DNA from: Flavisphingomonas formosensis
GTDB taxonomy: Bacteria; Pseudomonadota; Alphaproteobacteria; Sphingomonadales; Sphingomonadaceae
DNA length: 64,000 nucleotides
Direction: 5' to 3'
Assembly: GCF_009755815.1 (NCBI RefSeq)
Contig: NZ_WRPK01000001.1
Location: forward strand, 62,001-126,000
In this document: positions 44,941 to 52,858 of the stretch, in pieces
Layout of the letters: each line of letters starts with the position of its first letter
Position numbering within the stretch: position 1 is the first letter of the stretch
Translations under genes and position numbers: made by a program
Notes under the pieces: model-generated
Seen by the model: only the letters and a program-made list of their open reading frames with translations
Told to the model about the DNA's origin: nothing
Databases searched by the model: none

Positions 44941-45575
44941 TGCAGCGTCGGCCCGTTGTCATTCTCCCCGACCCGGAAGAATTGCAGGAACTGGATGGAG
45001 AGATCCGCCCGTTCGGCGAGCGTCCGTGCCTCCAGCAGTGCCTGCTTGGCGGCGACGTCGAAAGGGGCGACCTGCGCGATCGCATTGACCAGATTCTCAT
45101 CGTCCAGCCGCGAAACGGCGTTCCAATCGATCTGATAGCCGCGGGCCGTGGCGAAGCGGCGCGCCTCTTCTTCCAGTGCGGCCCGCATCGCGGAGGCGAG
45201 CGGGGGCTGCTCGGCGAGATCGTCGAACGGATCGAGATCCGCTTCGATCTGCCGGAACGGCGTCGCGACCGGCAATTCCGCGGTCATCCGGAAGCGCGTC
45301 ACGCCTTCGAGCACGATGTTGAACCGGCCATCGTCGAGCGCCTCGACATGGGCGATTCGGCCGACGCAACCGACGTCGAACAGCGCGGGGCGCAGCGGCG
45401 CCCGCTCTGCCTCGCGCGGCTGTATCATCCCGATTCGCCGGTCCCTGGCGAGCGCGTCCGTTACCAGCGCGCGGTAGCGCGGCTCGAAGATGTGGAGCGG
45501 CAACTGCCCGCGCGGAAACAGCAGGGCGCCGGCCAGCGGGAAGACCGACAGCCGTGCGGAGCCGCCGGCGGCCAT
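44937..45575 (-). CDS. LON N-terminal-domain (substrate-binding) protein
   Basis: Stand-alone LON substrate-binding domain without protease, 212 residues from ATG 45575. LSVFPLAGALLFPRGQLPLHIFEPRYRALVTDAL is the LON-N signature region (key pieces FPLAGALLFP and LHIFEPRYR), followed by GRFNIVLEGVTRFRM. The C-terminal half is helical. Start shares one base with the upstream YbbN stop (TGATG). Gene order ybbN-LON-trm112 is typical of alphaproteobacteria; function unknown, possibly protein quality control. Confidence 0.92.
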   Translation of the reverse strand: MAAGGSARLSVFPLAGALLFPRGQLPLHIFEPRYRALVTDALARDRRIGMIQPREAERAPLRPALFDVGCVGRIAHVEALDDGRFNIVLEGVTRFRMTAELPVATPFRQIEADLDPFDDLAEQPPLASAMRAALEEEARRFATARGYQIDWNAVSRLDDENLVNAIAQVAPFDVAAKQALLEARTLAERADLSIQFLQFFRVGENDNGPTLQ

Positions 45576-46486
45576 CAGGTGAACAGGATCGCCGAGAGCC
45601 GCCGCCGCTGCGCGCTGACCCAAGGATCCTCCAGCCCGACCGCCTCGAACAGCTTGAGCAGGCGCGCCCGGGCGGCATTGTCGTTCCAGTCGCGCTCGCG
45701 CGCGATGATCTCCAGCAGCGCATCCGCCGCGGCGTCGCGATCGCCTGCCGCCATCAGGCCGCCGGCCAGGCGGTAACGCGCGTCGTGATCGTCGGGATGG
45801 GCTGCCACCTGCGCGGCAAGCCCCGCCAGATCCGCCACCGGCTGGGCCTCCCTGGCCAATGCCACAGCGGCCTTGGCCCGGCCGATGGCCGCATCCTTGG
45901 CCTTGTCGGCGGGCACCGTCGCGAGCAGCGATTCGGCCTCGGCCGCGCGACCGGCACGCACCAGGGCGCGGGCGTGGCCGGAAATCACCTCAGGATCTTC
46001 GGGCGCCGTTTCGGAAAGCTGGCTGAAGATCGACAAGGCGCGTTCGGTGTCGCCCGCGGCCAGCACCTCCTCGCCCATCTCGATCAGCGGCGCGATCTCC
46101 TGATGGGCTTCCTCGGCCGCGCCGGTGATCGGCAGCTGCCGCAAAATCTGGTCGAGCAGCTGCGACAGCTGGCTTTCCGTGCGCGCGCTGGTCAGATCCG
46201 CCACGAGCTGGCCCTGGAAGACCGCATAGACGGTTGGGATGGATTGCACGCGGAACTGGGCTGCGATCACCCGATTCTCGTCGACATTGATCTTGGCGAG
46301 CTTCACGCCGCGATCGGCGTAGGCGGCTGCCACCTTCTCCAGCACCGGTGACAGCGCCTTGCACGGGCCGCACCATTCCGCCCAGAAATCGAGGATGACG
46401 AGAGCATTCATCGACGGTTCGACGACGTCGCGCCGGAACGCCTCGACCGCCTCACGTTCCGCCGCGCTCATTCCCAGAGTTGCCAC
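45575..46486 (-). CDS. Thioredoxin-TPR co-chaperone (YbbN/CnoX-like)
   Basis: 303 residues. The N-terminal thioredoxin domain (about 1-120) keeps an intact WCGPC (38-42), unlike E. coli CnoX which lacks the catalytic pair. LKINVDENRVIAAQFRVQSIPTVYAVFQGQLV follows. The C-terminal half (about 130-303) is a TPR-like helical region including AAGDTERALSIFSQLSETAPEDPEVISGHARAL. Start GTG 46486 with AGGGAGA. Such proteins hand clients to GroEL and repair disulfides. Confidence 0.93.
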   Translation of the reverse strand: MATLGMSAAEREAVEAFRRDVVEPSMNALVILDFWAEWCGPCKALSPVLEKVAAAYADRGVKLAKINVDENRVIAAQFRVQSIPTVYAVFQGQLVADLTSARTESQLSQLLDQILRQLPITGAAEEAHQEIAPLIEMGEEVLAAGDTERALSIFSQLSETAPEDPEVISGHARALVRAGRAAEAESLLATVPADKAKDAAIGRAKAAVALAREAQPVADLAGLAAQVAAHPDDHDARYRLAGGLMAAGDRDAAADALLEIIARERDWNDNAARARLLKLFEAVGLEDPWVSAQRRRLSAILFT

Positions 46487-46649
46487 ATCAGTCTCCCTGC
46501 TTTGCGCGCCCTATGTGGGCAGCCGATAGCCGGTGCCAAGCCCTGTACCAAGCGATGAGGTTTTCGTCGACTAAGCGCTTGCCACCCCGATCAACCCACG
46601 CTATTAGCCGCGCCTCGCCGCCGGGTGCTTCACCTGGCGGGACGCCAGA

Positions 46650-46724
46650 GCGGGCGTAGCTCAGGGGTAGAGCACAACCTTGCCAAGGTTGGGGTCGAGG
46701 GTTCGAATCCCTTCGCCCGCTCCA
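46650..46724 (+). tRNA. tRNA-Gly (anticodon GCC), CCA encoded
   Basis: Full cloverleaf: acceptor GCGGGCG/CGCCCGC, D-arm GCTC...GAGC, anticodon stem CAACC/GGTTG with loop TTGCCAA (anticodon GCC), T-arm GAGGG-TTCGAAT-CCCTT, and encoded CCA after a T discriminator. Its opposite strand produces the well-known spurious peptide RDSNPRPQPWQGCALPLSYA. Neighbouring gaps (46487-46649) contain nothing else clear. Confidence 0.97.
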
Positions 46725-46841
46725 GTTCTTCCGGCGCATGATGTGCCGCGATCTTCCCAGCGATCACCAATCGGACGCGCGGCCGGCCTGCGCGGATAGG
46801 ATCAAAGCGGTCATATCGGGCTGATTTTCGATTCTTCGGCC

Positions 46842-46878
46842 AAAAGAAAAAGGCGCGAACCTCATGCCGGATCGCACC
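46842..46878 (-). terminator. Rho-independent terminator after the Gly-rich protein gene
   Basis: On the minus strand GGTGCGA pairs with TCGCGCC (7 bp with one G-U, 13-base loop) followed by TTTTTCTTTT. A run of T also flanks the plus-strand side (TTTCCCTTTTTT), so it may serve both directions, closing the tRNA-Gly transcript as well. Confidence 0.8.
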
Positions 46879-46905
46879 TTTCCCTTTTTTATGACGGGAA
46901 CGCGG

Positions 46906-47484
46906 TCAGTTCTGCGGCGCCGTCGCGAGGGATCCATGGCCTCGGGCAGAGCCGCGACCGTCGGCCTCGATATTGGCGGACCGAGCCGCGGCCCGCACAT
47001 CCTGGGTTGCGGTTCCGGCGGCCCCACTGGCCGTCGATACCGTCTGTCCCGCCATGGACTTGGCGCCGTCCGTACCGATCGCGCGGGCGGAGACGCCGGC
47101 GCTCCGGTCGACGGATTGGGTCGACGAGAGACCGGTGGTGCCTGCCAATGCCGTACCCGCCGGCCCGTGGGCCGAGGTTGCGCTGTTCAACGTGCCGCTG
47201 ACCGTGCCGGCCAGACCGGCATTGGCGCTGGCCGATCCCGAGCGCGTGTCGACCGACTTGCTGGCCTTCGCGTTGCCGGAGCCCGCGACCGACCCGGTCA
47301 CGCTCTGCGTCGCCGAGCCGAGCGGGCTGCCGAGCGAGCCGGCTCCACCGAGGGCGCCGTTCACGGTGCCACCGAGTCCGCCCACCAGGCCGCCGCCGCC
47401 GCCGAGGAGCTGCGCCTGCGCGGGCAGGCCGATCGTAGCGGCCAGAATGATGCCGCCGGTGATGAGAAAGCTCTTGCGTGTCAT
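46906..47484 (-). CDS. Secreted Gly/Ser/Ala-rich low-complexity protein
   Basis: 192 residues from ATG 47484, not recognised as a known enzyme. Signal peptide about 1-24 (ATIGLPAQAQ). The mature start LLGGGGGLVGGLGGTVNGALGG is glycine-rich, followed by imperfect repeats of Ser-Ala-Gly around VSGTLNSATSAHGPAG and VDRSAGVSARA. No cysteine and few charged or aromatic residues, so likely disordered or surface-associated. It is immediately downstream of the S8 peptidase gene in the ECF-linked divergent unit and may be its substrate or a partner. Longer frame starts lack a signal. Confidence 0.7.
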   Translation of the reverse strand: MTRKSFLITGGIILAATIGLPAQAQLLGGGGGLVGGLGGTVNGALGGAGSLGSPLGSATQSVTGSVAGSGNAKASKSVDTRSGSASANAGLAGTVSGTLNSATSAHGPAGTALAGTTGLSSTQSVDRSAGVSARAIGTDGAKSMAGQTVSTASGAAGTATQDVRAAARSANIEADGRGSARGHGSLATAPQN

Positions 47485-47567
47485 GATTCCGATCCTCCGT
47501 GTCGGGGCCTCTGCACGGCCCTTCGCGAGGACAACGACGGCACCGGCGCGCTTCATCCCGAGCCCCA

Positions 47568-48887
47568 TCATTTTTTTGCGCGGACGGCACCCGGGTCGAT
47601 GCGACAGGCGGCGCAGACGATGCCACGGCCGACGCGGCCCCGGCCCGGCTTCGCCTCTGCGGTCACCGCCGCGAGCCGCATCGCGGAGTCCCCGGTCTGT
47701 GCTGCGAAGCGCGCGGCGACCAGCGGCGCGGCAAAGGACGTCCCGCGCACCGGCGCGTAGCCACGACCGGGCAAGGCGGCCGCCATGTCGCTGCCAGGCG
47801 CGGCGAAGTCGAGATGCGTGGCGCGCCCGGCCTCGATCAGCGCGCGTCCGCTGCCGTCCACGCCGGTGACCGCGATGACGCCGGGATAGGAGGCCGGATA
47901 GAGCGGCGGCGCGGCCGGGCCGTCATTGCCGACCGCGGCGACGACGATCATGCCTTTCGCCTGGGCGGCCGAGATCGCCCGTTCGACGAGCGCATCGGCC
48001 GGGCCGACCAGGCTGATCGAGAGGATGCGCACGCCCCGCCCGGCCATCCAGCCGATGGCGCGGGCGATCGCATCGGCCGATCCGGCAGCCGGGCGTCCGC
48101 CATAGATATCCGCGACGAGCAGCATGCGCCCGACGGCGGCACCGCGAAAGGCACCGTCCGCGCCGACGAGCAGCGAGGCGATCGCCGTGCCGTGGCCGCT
48201 GGCGCGCGGCGCATCGGAGACGAAGCCGCGCTGCTCGATCGCCGCGCCGGCCAGCGCGGGATGGGCGGCGACGCCGCCGTCGATCATGCCGATCGGCGCC
48301 CCGCGCGCGGTTCCGGCGGCGGCGGGTGGCGTGCTGCCGGGCGACAGGGCCGCGCCGGCCGGTTCGAACACGTGATTCAGCTCGAAGCGTCCGTCCGGCG
48401 CTACGGTTCGGAGCCGCACCAGCGCGTCGCGCGCGCTCATCCGTTTCGGCGTGGCGAGCCGGACCAGCGTGATGCCGAGATCGTCGAGGCGATCCGAGGC
48501 CAGCACGGTGAAGCCGGCCGCCTTGGCCGCAGCCATCACGGCCGGCGGCGGATCGATCGCGACGATCTCGCTGCGGCGCACGGGATTGCCCGCATCGTCC
48601 GCCTCGAGCACGTCGCGATTCGCGCGTATCAGCGCGCGCAACCTCTCGCGGCGCAGGTCCAGCAGGCTGCCGGGCGAAAGGCCGGCGCCGATCCGATCGA
48701 TGCCGAGCGTATCCACGACGCCGCCAACGCCGCCCTGGAGCGGTGCAGTGCCGGTCCTGTCCAGCAAACCGCCGGCGAGCTGGCCGGGCAGCGCGGTGAC
48801 TCCGCCGGGCAAGAGCTGCGCAGGGCCGGCGGTGGCGGCGAGCAGGGCGGTTCCGATAGCGAGGGCGGTGATCAGCCGGGTGCGCAT
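47568..48887 (-). CDS. Secreted S8 (subtilisin-like) serine peptidase
   Basis: 439 residues. Signal peptide about 1-23. The N-terminal 195 residues are a Gly/Leu-rich region plus a pro-domain (LLDLRRERLRALIRANRDVLEADD, LDDLGITLVRLATPKRMSARDAL). The catalytic domain has Asp203 (IGMIDGGVAAHP), His232 (SGHGTAIASLLVG), Asn321 (AAVGNDGPAAPP) and Ser384 (RGTSFAAPLVAARFA). Two C-terminal cysteines (425, 428; CAAC). ATG 48887 with AAAAGGA. It diverges from the ECF sigma gene 83 bp away, so the two units may share a regulated promoter region. Confidence 0.9.
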   Translation of the reverse strand: MRTRLITALAIGTALLAATAGPAQLLPGGVTALPGQLAGGLLDRTGTAPLQGGVGGVVDTLGIDRIGAGLSPGSLLDLRRERLRALIRANRDVLEADDAGNPVRRSEIVAIDPPPAVMAAAKAAGFTVLASDRLDDLGITLVRLATPKRMSARDALVRLRTVAPDGRFELNHVFEPAGAALSPGSTPPAAAGTARGAPIGMIDGGVAAHPALAGAAIEQRGFVSDAPRASGHGTAIASLLVGADGAFRGAAVGRMLLVADIYGGRPAAGSADAIARAIGWMAGRGVRILSISLVGPADALVERAISAAQAKGMIVVAAVGNDGPAAPPLYPASYPGVIAVTGVDGSGRALIEAGRATHLDFAAPGSDMAAALPGRGYAPVRGTSFAAPLVAARFAAQTGDSAMRLAAVTAEAKPGRGRVGRGIVCAACRIDPGAVRAKK

Positions 48888-48921
48888 GGGCAGTCCTTTT
48901 AATTTTGCCGTGTCGCGGATT

Positions 48922-48943
48922 AAACGACGAACGACGGTCGTTT
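48922..48943. promoter_or_regulatory. Inverted repeat in the S8 peptidase / ECF divergent promoter region
   Basis: AAACGAC - 8 bases - GTCGTTT, a perfect 7-bp inverted repeat between the S8 peptidase start (48887) and the sigma factor start (48970). The spacer repeats ACGAC. It could be an operator or the ECF sigma recognition region for both units; this is inferred from position. Confidence 0.5.
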
Positions 48944-48969
48944 CATCCGCATGATCGAGAGGACATCGC

Positions 48970-49458
48970 TTGGAGGCTTTCGAGCAGGGGCTGATCGCGC
49001 TGCTGCCGCGTTTGCGGCGTTTTGCCCATGGCCTTGCCGGCAGTGGCGCGGATGCCGACGATCTGGTGCAGCAGGCGATCGAGCGTGCGCTACGCGCGCG
49101 CGATCAATGGCAACCGGGCACGCGGCTCGATTCCTGGCTCTATCGCATCGTGCGCAACGCCTGGATCGATACGGCCCGGGCGCGCGGCCGGCAGGCGAAG
49201 GTGATGCTCCCCGAGGAAGCGGGCGCACAGGCCGGCTACGATCCGCGCCCGGCGGTGGAGGCGCGGATGGACCTCGCGGCGGTGACCAAGGCGATGGACC
49301 AGCTTCCGGACGAGCAGCGCGAGGTTCTCCTGCTCGTCCTGATCGAAGGCTTCGGCTATCGCGAGGCGGCCGAGATATTGGAGATTCCCGCCGGCACGCT
49401 GGCCAGCCGCCTTGCCCGCGGCCGCACCGCGCTGCTGGCGCTGCTCGGGGAAGGATGA
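48970..49458 (+). CDS. ECF-type RNA polymerase sigma factor
   Basis: Extracytoplasmic function sigma factor, 162 residues. Region 2 is LLPRLRRFAHGLAGSGADADDLVQQAIERALRARDQW with the DLVQ motif; region 4 is MDQLPDEQREVLLLVLIEGFGYREAAEILEIPAGTLASRLARGRTAL. The best start is TTG 48970 (GCTTGGAGG context), as no ATG lies in frame near it; weak initiation may keep levels low. It is followed by the anti-sigma gene after 5 bp and diverges from the S8 peptidase. Target promoters unknown. Confidence 0.92.
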   Translation: MEAFEQGLIALLPRLRRFAHGLAGSGADADDLVQQAIERALRARDQWQPGTRLDSWLYRIVRNAWIDTARARGRQAKVMLPEEAGAQAGYDPRPAVEARMDLAAVTKAMDQLPDEQREVLLLVLIEGFGYREAAEILEIPAGTLASRLARGRTALLALLGEG

Positions 49459-49462
49459 GCGG

Positions 49463-50191
49463 ATGATCGACGACGAAACCCTGTTCGCCTGGCTCGATGG
49501 AGAGCTGCCGCAGGAGGAAGCGGCCCGGATCGAGGCGGCCGTCGCCGCCGATCCGGCGCTGGCCCGCAAGGCCGAGGCGCATCGCGCGCTACGCGGTCGC
49601 CTCGCGGCGGCTTTCGATCCGATCGCCGGCCAGCCGGTGCCCGAGCGGCTGCTGCGCGCGGTCCGGCCGCCGGCCGAAGTGGTCGATCTCGACGCGGTTC
49701 GCGCCGCGCGCGCGGCGCAGACGCCCGGGCCGCCGCGCAAGGCCGGCTGGATGGCGGCTGCGGCTGCGCTCCTCGTCGGCCTGTGCACCGGCTATCTCGC
49801 GCATTCCTCTTCCACAGGCTTGACGGCGGAGCGGGGCGGCGCGCTGATCGCCGCCGCGCCGGTCGCCCACGCGCTCGACACCCAGCTTGCAAGTGCCGGC
49901 GCGGCGGCGGGGCCGGTGCAGATCGGCCTGACTTTCCGTGATGCGGGGGGAGCGGTCTGTCGCAGCTTCGCTGCGCCGGCGGCTTCCGGCGTCGCCTGCC
50001 ACGGCGCACAGGGATGGCTGGTGCGCGCGCTGTTCGCGCGGCCGGAGCAGAAGGATGGCAGCTATCGGATGGCGGGCTCCGCCGATCCGGCGCTGCTCGC
50101 CTATGTCGATTCGATCATCGCGGGCGATCCGATGGATGCGGCGGCGGAAGCGAGCGCGAAGGCGGCGGGCTGGCGGGGTGCAGGATCCTGA
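49463..50191 (+). CDS. Membrane-anchored anti-sigma factor
   Basis: 242 residues from ATG 49463. The cytosolic N-terminus MIDDETLFAWLDGELPQEEAARIE plus AHRALRGRLAAAF is the anti-sigma (RskA/FecR-like) helix bundle, without the HxxxCxxC zinc motif. A single membrane helix spans about 96-113. The periplasmic half has two cysteines (166, 179) around VCRSFAAPAASGVACHGAQGW, perhaps a redox sensor, and YVDSIIAGDP near the end. It presumably holds the preceding sigma factor until a periplasmic signal arrives. Confidence 0.85.
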   Translation: MIDDETLFAWLDGELPQEEAARIEAAVAADPALARKAEAHRALRGRLAAAFDPIAGQPVPERLLRAVRPPAEVVDLDAVRAARAAQTPGPPRKAGWMAAAAALLVGLCTGYLAHSSSTGLTAERGGALIAAAPVAHALDTQLASAGAAAGPVQIGLTFRDAGGAVCRSFAAPAASGVACHGAQGWLVRALFARPEQKDGSYRMAGSADPALLAYVDSIIAGDPMDAAAEASAKAAGWRGAGS

Positions 50192-50307
50192 CGGATCAGG
50201 CCCCGGCGCGAGATGTCCGCCCTGGGACACCATCGTCACGGACGTGCGTTCGTCCAAATATGCTCGGAGGGTGCCGGCATCCGACGGATGGCAAGAGGAG
50301 AGGGATC

Positions 50308-50763
50308 GTGATCGGGGAACGGTCGGCCGACGGCGACGGGCTTGTGCGGTTCGTGGCCGCGCAGGACGGCAGCTATGCTCGCGCGCTGGAGGAAATCCGC
50401 GCCGGGCGGAAGCAGAGCCATTGGATGTGGTATGTCTTTCCGCAGATCGCCGGGCTCGGCAGCAGCCCGATGGCCCAGCGCTACGCCATCCGCGATCTCG
50501 CCGAGGCGCGGGCCTATCTCGCGCATCCGCTGCTGGGCGGCCGCTTGATCGAGATCGCCGGGGCGGCGCTGGGCTGGGTGGGCGAACGGAGCGCCGATGC
50601 GATCTTCGGGGCGATCGACGCGGTCAAGCTCCGCTCCTGCTGCACCTTGTTCGAGGCGGTGGCGATCCACGACGGGCGAGCCGGCAGCGATGTCTTCGCG
50701 CGCTGCCTCGACGGCTTCTATGCCGGCGATCGCGATCCCGCCACGCTGGCCCGGATCGCATGA
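50308..50763 (+). CDS. DUF1810 family protein
   Basis: 151 residues, cytosolic. LVRFVAAQDGSYARALEEIRAGRKQSHWMWYVFPQIAGLG is the DUF1810 signature (key pieces FVAAQDG and HWMWYVFPQ); GSSPMAQRYAIRDLAEARAYLAHPLLG and DAIFGAIDAVKLRSCCTLFEAV follow. The family is widespread with unsettled function. The start is GTG 50308 (GAGGAGAGG upstream), giving a typical family N-terminus; the long ATG-initiated frame from 50014 overlaps the anti-sigma gene. Confidence 0.88.
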   Translation: MIGERSADGDGLVRFVAAQDGSYARALEEIRAGRKQSHWMWYVFPQIAGLGSSPMAQRYAIRDLAEARAYLAHPLLGGRLIEIAGAALGWVGERSADAIFGAIDAVKLRSCCTLFEAVAIHDGRAGSDVFARCLDGFYAGDRDPATLARIA

Positions 50764-50807
50764 GGCGGCGGATGGCGAGGGTCTTCGATCCCGATTAGAG
50801 TTGCGCC

Positions 50808-51485
50808 ATGAAAGCCCGAATCGCCCTGATCGCCCTGGTTTGCTTCGCCGCTCTCCCGGCGCTGGCCCAGACCCAGCCCCCCGCGTCGTCGCAGTCCGCC
50901 GAGACGCCGGCCACGGCGCCGGCCGCCGTCGCGTCTCCTCCGCCTGCAGCGCCCAAGCCGGCGACCGTGCTCGTCACGCTGACCACGACCGAGGGGCCGA
51001 TCGTGCTGGAACTGGAGAAGGAACGCGCGCCGATCACGACGGCGAACTTCCTGCGCTACATCGACCAGAAGCGCTTCGACGGGATCAGCTTCTATCGCGC
51101 AGCGAAGATGGCCGACGATTATGGGCTTGTGCAGGCCGGCCTGCGCAACGATCCGCGCAAGATGTTTCCGCCGATCGTGCTCGAGCCGACCACCAAGACC
51201 GGTCTCAGCCATGTCAGCGGCACCATCTCGATGGCGCGCAATGCACCGAACACGGCCAGTGCCGACTTCTTCATCATCGTCGGCGACATGCCCTCGCTCG
51301 ACGCGCATCCGGATCAGCCGGGCGACAATCTTGGCTTCGCGGCTTTCGGGCACGTCGTCCAGGGCATGGATATCGTGCGGCACATGCTCGAGGAACCCAA
51401 GTCTGCCACGCTCGGCGAGGGCGTGATGAAGGGCCAGATGCTCGAGGCGCCGGTGCGGATCGTCAGCGCGCGTCGCGGCGGTTGA
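50808..51485 (+). CDS. Periplasmic cyclophilin-type peptidyl-prolyl isomerase
   Basis: 225 residues. Signal peptide about 1-20 (LPALA-Q), a Pro/Ala-rich linker (about 21-50), then a cyclophilin domain: TEGPIVLELEKERAPITTANFLRYIDQKRFDGISFYR, SGTISMARNAPNTASADFFI and FAAFGHVVQGMDIVRHML, quoted by key pieces FDGISFYR, SMARNA and FFIIVGD. Helps fold outer-membrane or periplasmic proteins. ATG 50808. Its last 23 bp overlap a small opposite-strand ORF. Confidence 0.93.
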   Translation: MKARIALIALVCFAALPALAQTQPPASSQSAETPATAPAAVASPPPAAPKPATVLVTLTTTEGPIVLELEKERAPITTANFLRYIDQKRFDGISFYRAAKMADDYGLVQAGLRNDPRKMFPPIVLEPTTKTGLSHVSGTISMARNAPNTASADFFIIVGDMPSLDAHPDQPGDNLGFAAFGHVVQGMDIVRHMLEEPKSATLGEGVMKGQMLEAPVRIVSARRGG

Positions 51486-51636
51486 GCGGGCGCGGCCGGC
51501 GATCCCACGGCGCGTCATAAAGCCGTGCGTTCAGCACGTCGAAGGCGACGCCGATCTGGCGGACGAAGGCTGTTACGAAAGAGGTGAAATGCGCCCGGTT
51601 GTCCGCCCAGGAGCGCGATTCGAAATCATGGTCCAT
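51463..51636 (-). CDS. Small orphan ORF (57 aa), possible gene
   Basis: 57 residues opening MDHDFESRSWADNRAHFTSF and ending PRPLNRRDAR. ATG 51636 has a GGGAGATGATAAG ribosome-binding site and codons are GC3-rich like real genes here. Aromatic and Arg-rich, no signal peptide. It faces the LysR gene (divergent, 100 bp) and its 3' end overlaps the cyclophilin end by 23 bp. No family recognised; could be a small regulator-associated protein or spurious. Confidence 0.45.
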   Translation of the reverse strand: MDHDFESRSWADNRAHFTSFVTAFVRQIGVAFDVLNARLYDAPWDRRPRPLNRRDAR

Positions 51637-51735
51637 CTTATCATCTCCCGGTGGGCGAGGCAGGCTCTGCTTCGCGGTTGACGCAGCGTAATTAGGCTTT
51701 CTGGCGATTCGCGGCCAACCAAATGCTGGACAGAG

Positions 51736-52671
51736 ATGATAAGCTGGGCTTATCGATCAGTGATGCGTCGCCTTCCTCCCATGACGGCCGTGCGCGTGTT
51801 CGAAGCGGCGGCCCGGCACGAGAATTTCACCGCCGCCGCGCGCGAACTCGGCATGACGCAGGCGGCGGTCAGCTATCAGATCGGCATCATCGAGGATAAG
51901 CTCGGCGCCGCGCTGTTCCGGCGCGAGAAGAAGCGCGTGCGGCTGACCGAAGCCGGGCGCCGTGCGGCCGAGCAGGTGACGCGCGCCTTCGACATGATGG
52001 ACGTCGCCTTCGCCGGCGTGCGCGCGGAGAATGAGGCGATGCTGACGGTCTCGGCCTCCCAGACCTTCGCCAACACCTGGTTCGCCTGGCGGCTCGGCGT
52101 CTTCCAGATGCAGCATCCCGAAATGGCGGTGCGGCTGATCGCCACCGACGCGATGGTCGATTTCGCAACGGACGAGGCGGATGTCGGCGTCCGCAGCGGG
52201 CTTGGTCCGTGGCCGGGGCTTGCCGCCGACCTCCTGTTCCGCGTCGATTTCACGCCGATGTGCAGCCCCGCCTTCCTCGCGCGGCATGGCGGCACGATCC
52301 TGCCGGCCGATCTGCTGCACCTGCCGCTGATCAGCCCGCAGGACGAATGGTGGCCCTGGTGGCTCACCGAGGCGGGGGTGGACGTGCCGGATGGGCCGAT
52401 CCGCCCGGGCATCCGCCTCGACGCGCAATCGCACGAGGGCAATGCCGCCATGGCGGGGCAGGGGGTTGCGATGCTCACCCCCTTCTTCTGGCGCAACGAT
52501 CTGGCCGACGGGCGGCTGGTGCGCCCCTTCGCGCAGATTTCCTCGCGCGGCTACGGCTATTGGCTGGTCTATCCCGAGCACCGCCGTTCGGTGCCCAAGA
52601 TCAGGCGCTTCCGCGAGTGGCTGCTGGCCGAGGTTGCAAAGGATCTCGCCGCGCTCGAGCGGACGGGGTAG
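51736..52671 (+). CDS. LysR-family transcriptional regulator (GcvA-type)
   Basis: 311 residues. The N-terminal winged HTH is LPPMTAVRVFEAAARHENFTAAARELGMTQAAVSYQIGIIEDKLGAALFRR; the helix-turn-helix core is FTAAARELGMTQAAVSYQI. The effector domain follows (LTVSASQTFANTWFAWRLGVFQMQHPE, and DVGVRSGLGPWPGL), as in GcvA-like regulators. ATG 51736 or ATG 51763. LysR proteins usually control the divergent gene, here only the 57-residue ORF, which is odd. The inducer is unknown. Confidence 0.93.
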   Translation: MISWAYRSVMRRLPPMTAVRVFEAAARHENFTAAARELGMTQAAVSYQIGIIEDKLGAALFRREKKRVRLTEAGRRAAEQVTRAFDMMDVAFAGVRAENEAMLTVSASQTFANTWFAWRLGVFQMQHPEMAVRLIATDAMVDFATDEADVGVRSGLGPWPGLAADLLFRVDFTPMCSPAFLARHGGTILPADLLHLPLISPQDEWWPWWLTEAGVDVPDGPIRPGIRLDAQSHEGNAAMAGQGVAMLTPFFWRNDLADGRLVRPFAQISSRGYGYWLVYPEHRRSVPKIRRFREWLLAEVAKDLAALERTG

Positions 52672-52758
52672 CGGCGGTCGCTTGCTCGTCCCTCACCGTT
52701 TTGGGCCGAGCTTGTCGAAGTCTCCTTCAGCCTTTGCGGGGAGCATTGCGTAAATCTG

Positions 52759-52843
52759 CGTCATGCCAGCGGAAGCTGGCATCGCTCTCAAAAAGCGCGC
52801 GGCTCGCGATGGAAGGCGATCCCAGCTTTCGCTGGGATGACGC
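52759..52843. repeat. Dispersed ~85-bp double-hairpin repeat, copy 3
   Basis: First palindrome TGCCAGC/GCTGGCA (52764-52781, loop GGAA), second ATCCCAGC/GCTGGGAT (52819-52838, loop TTTC), bounded by CGTCATGCC and GGATGACG. Fills the 187-bp gap between the convergent LysR and acyl-CoA synthetase genes. Confidence 0.8.
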
Positions 52844-52858
52844 GTTTCGGCCCGCGCT

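Noticed and set aside
46488-46739. Minus-strand ORF with RDSNPRPQPWQGCALPLSYA
   Set aside because: It is the antisense translation of tRNA-Gly (46650-46724), a well-known spurious peptide.
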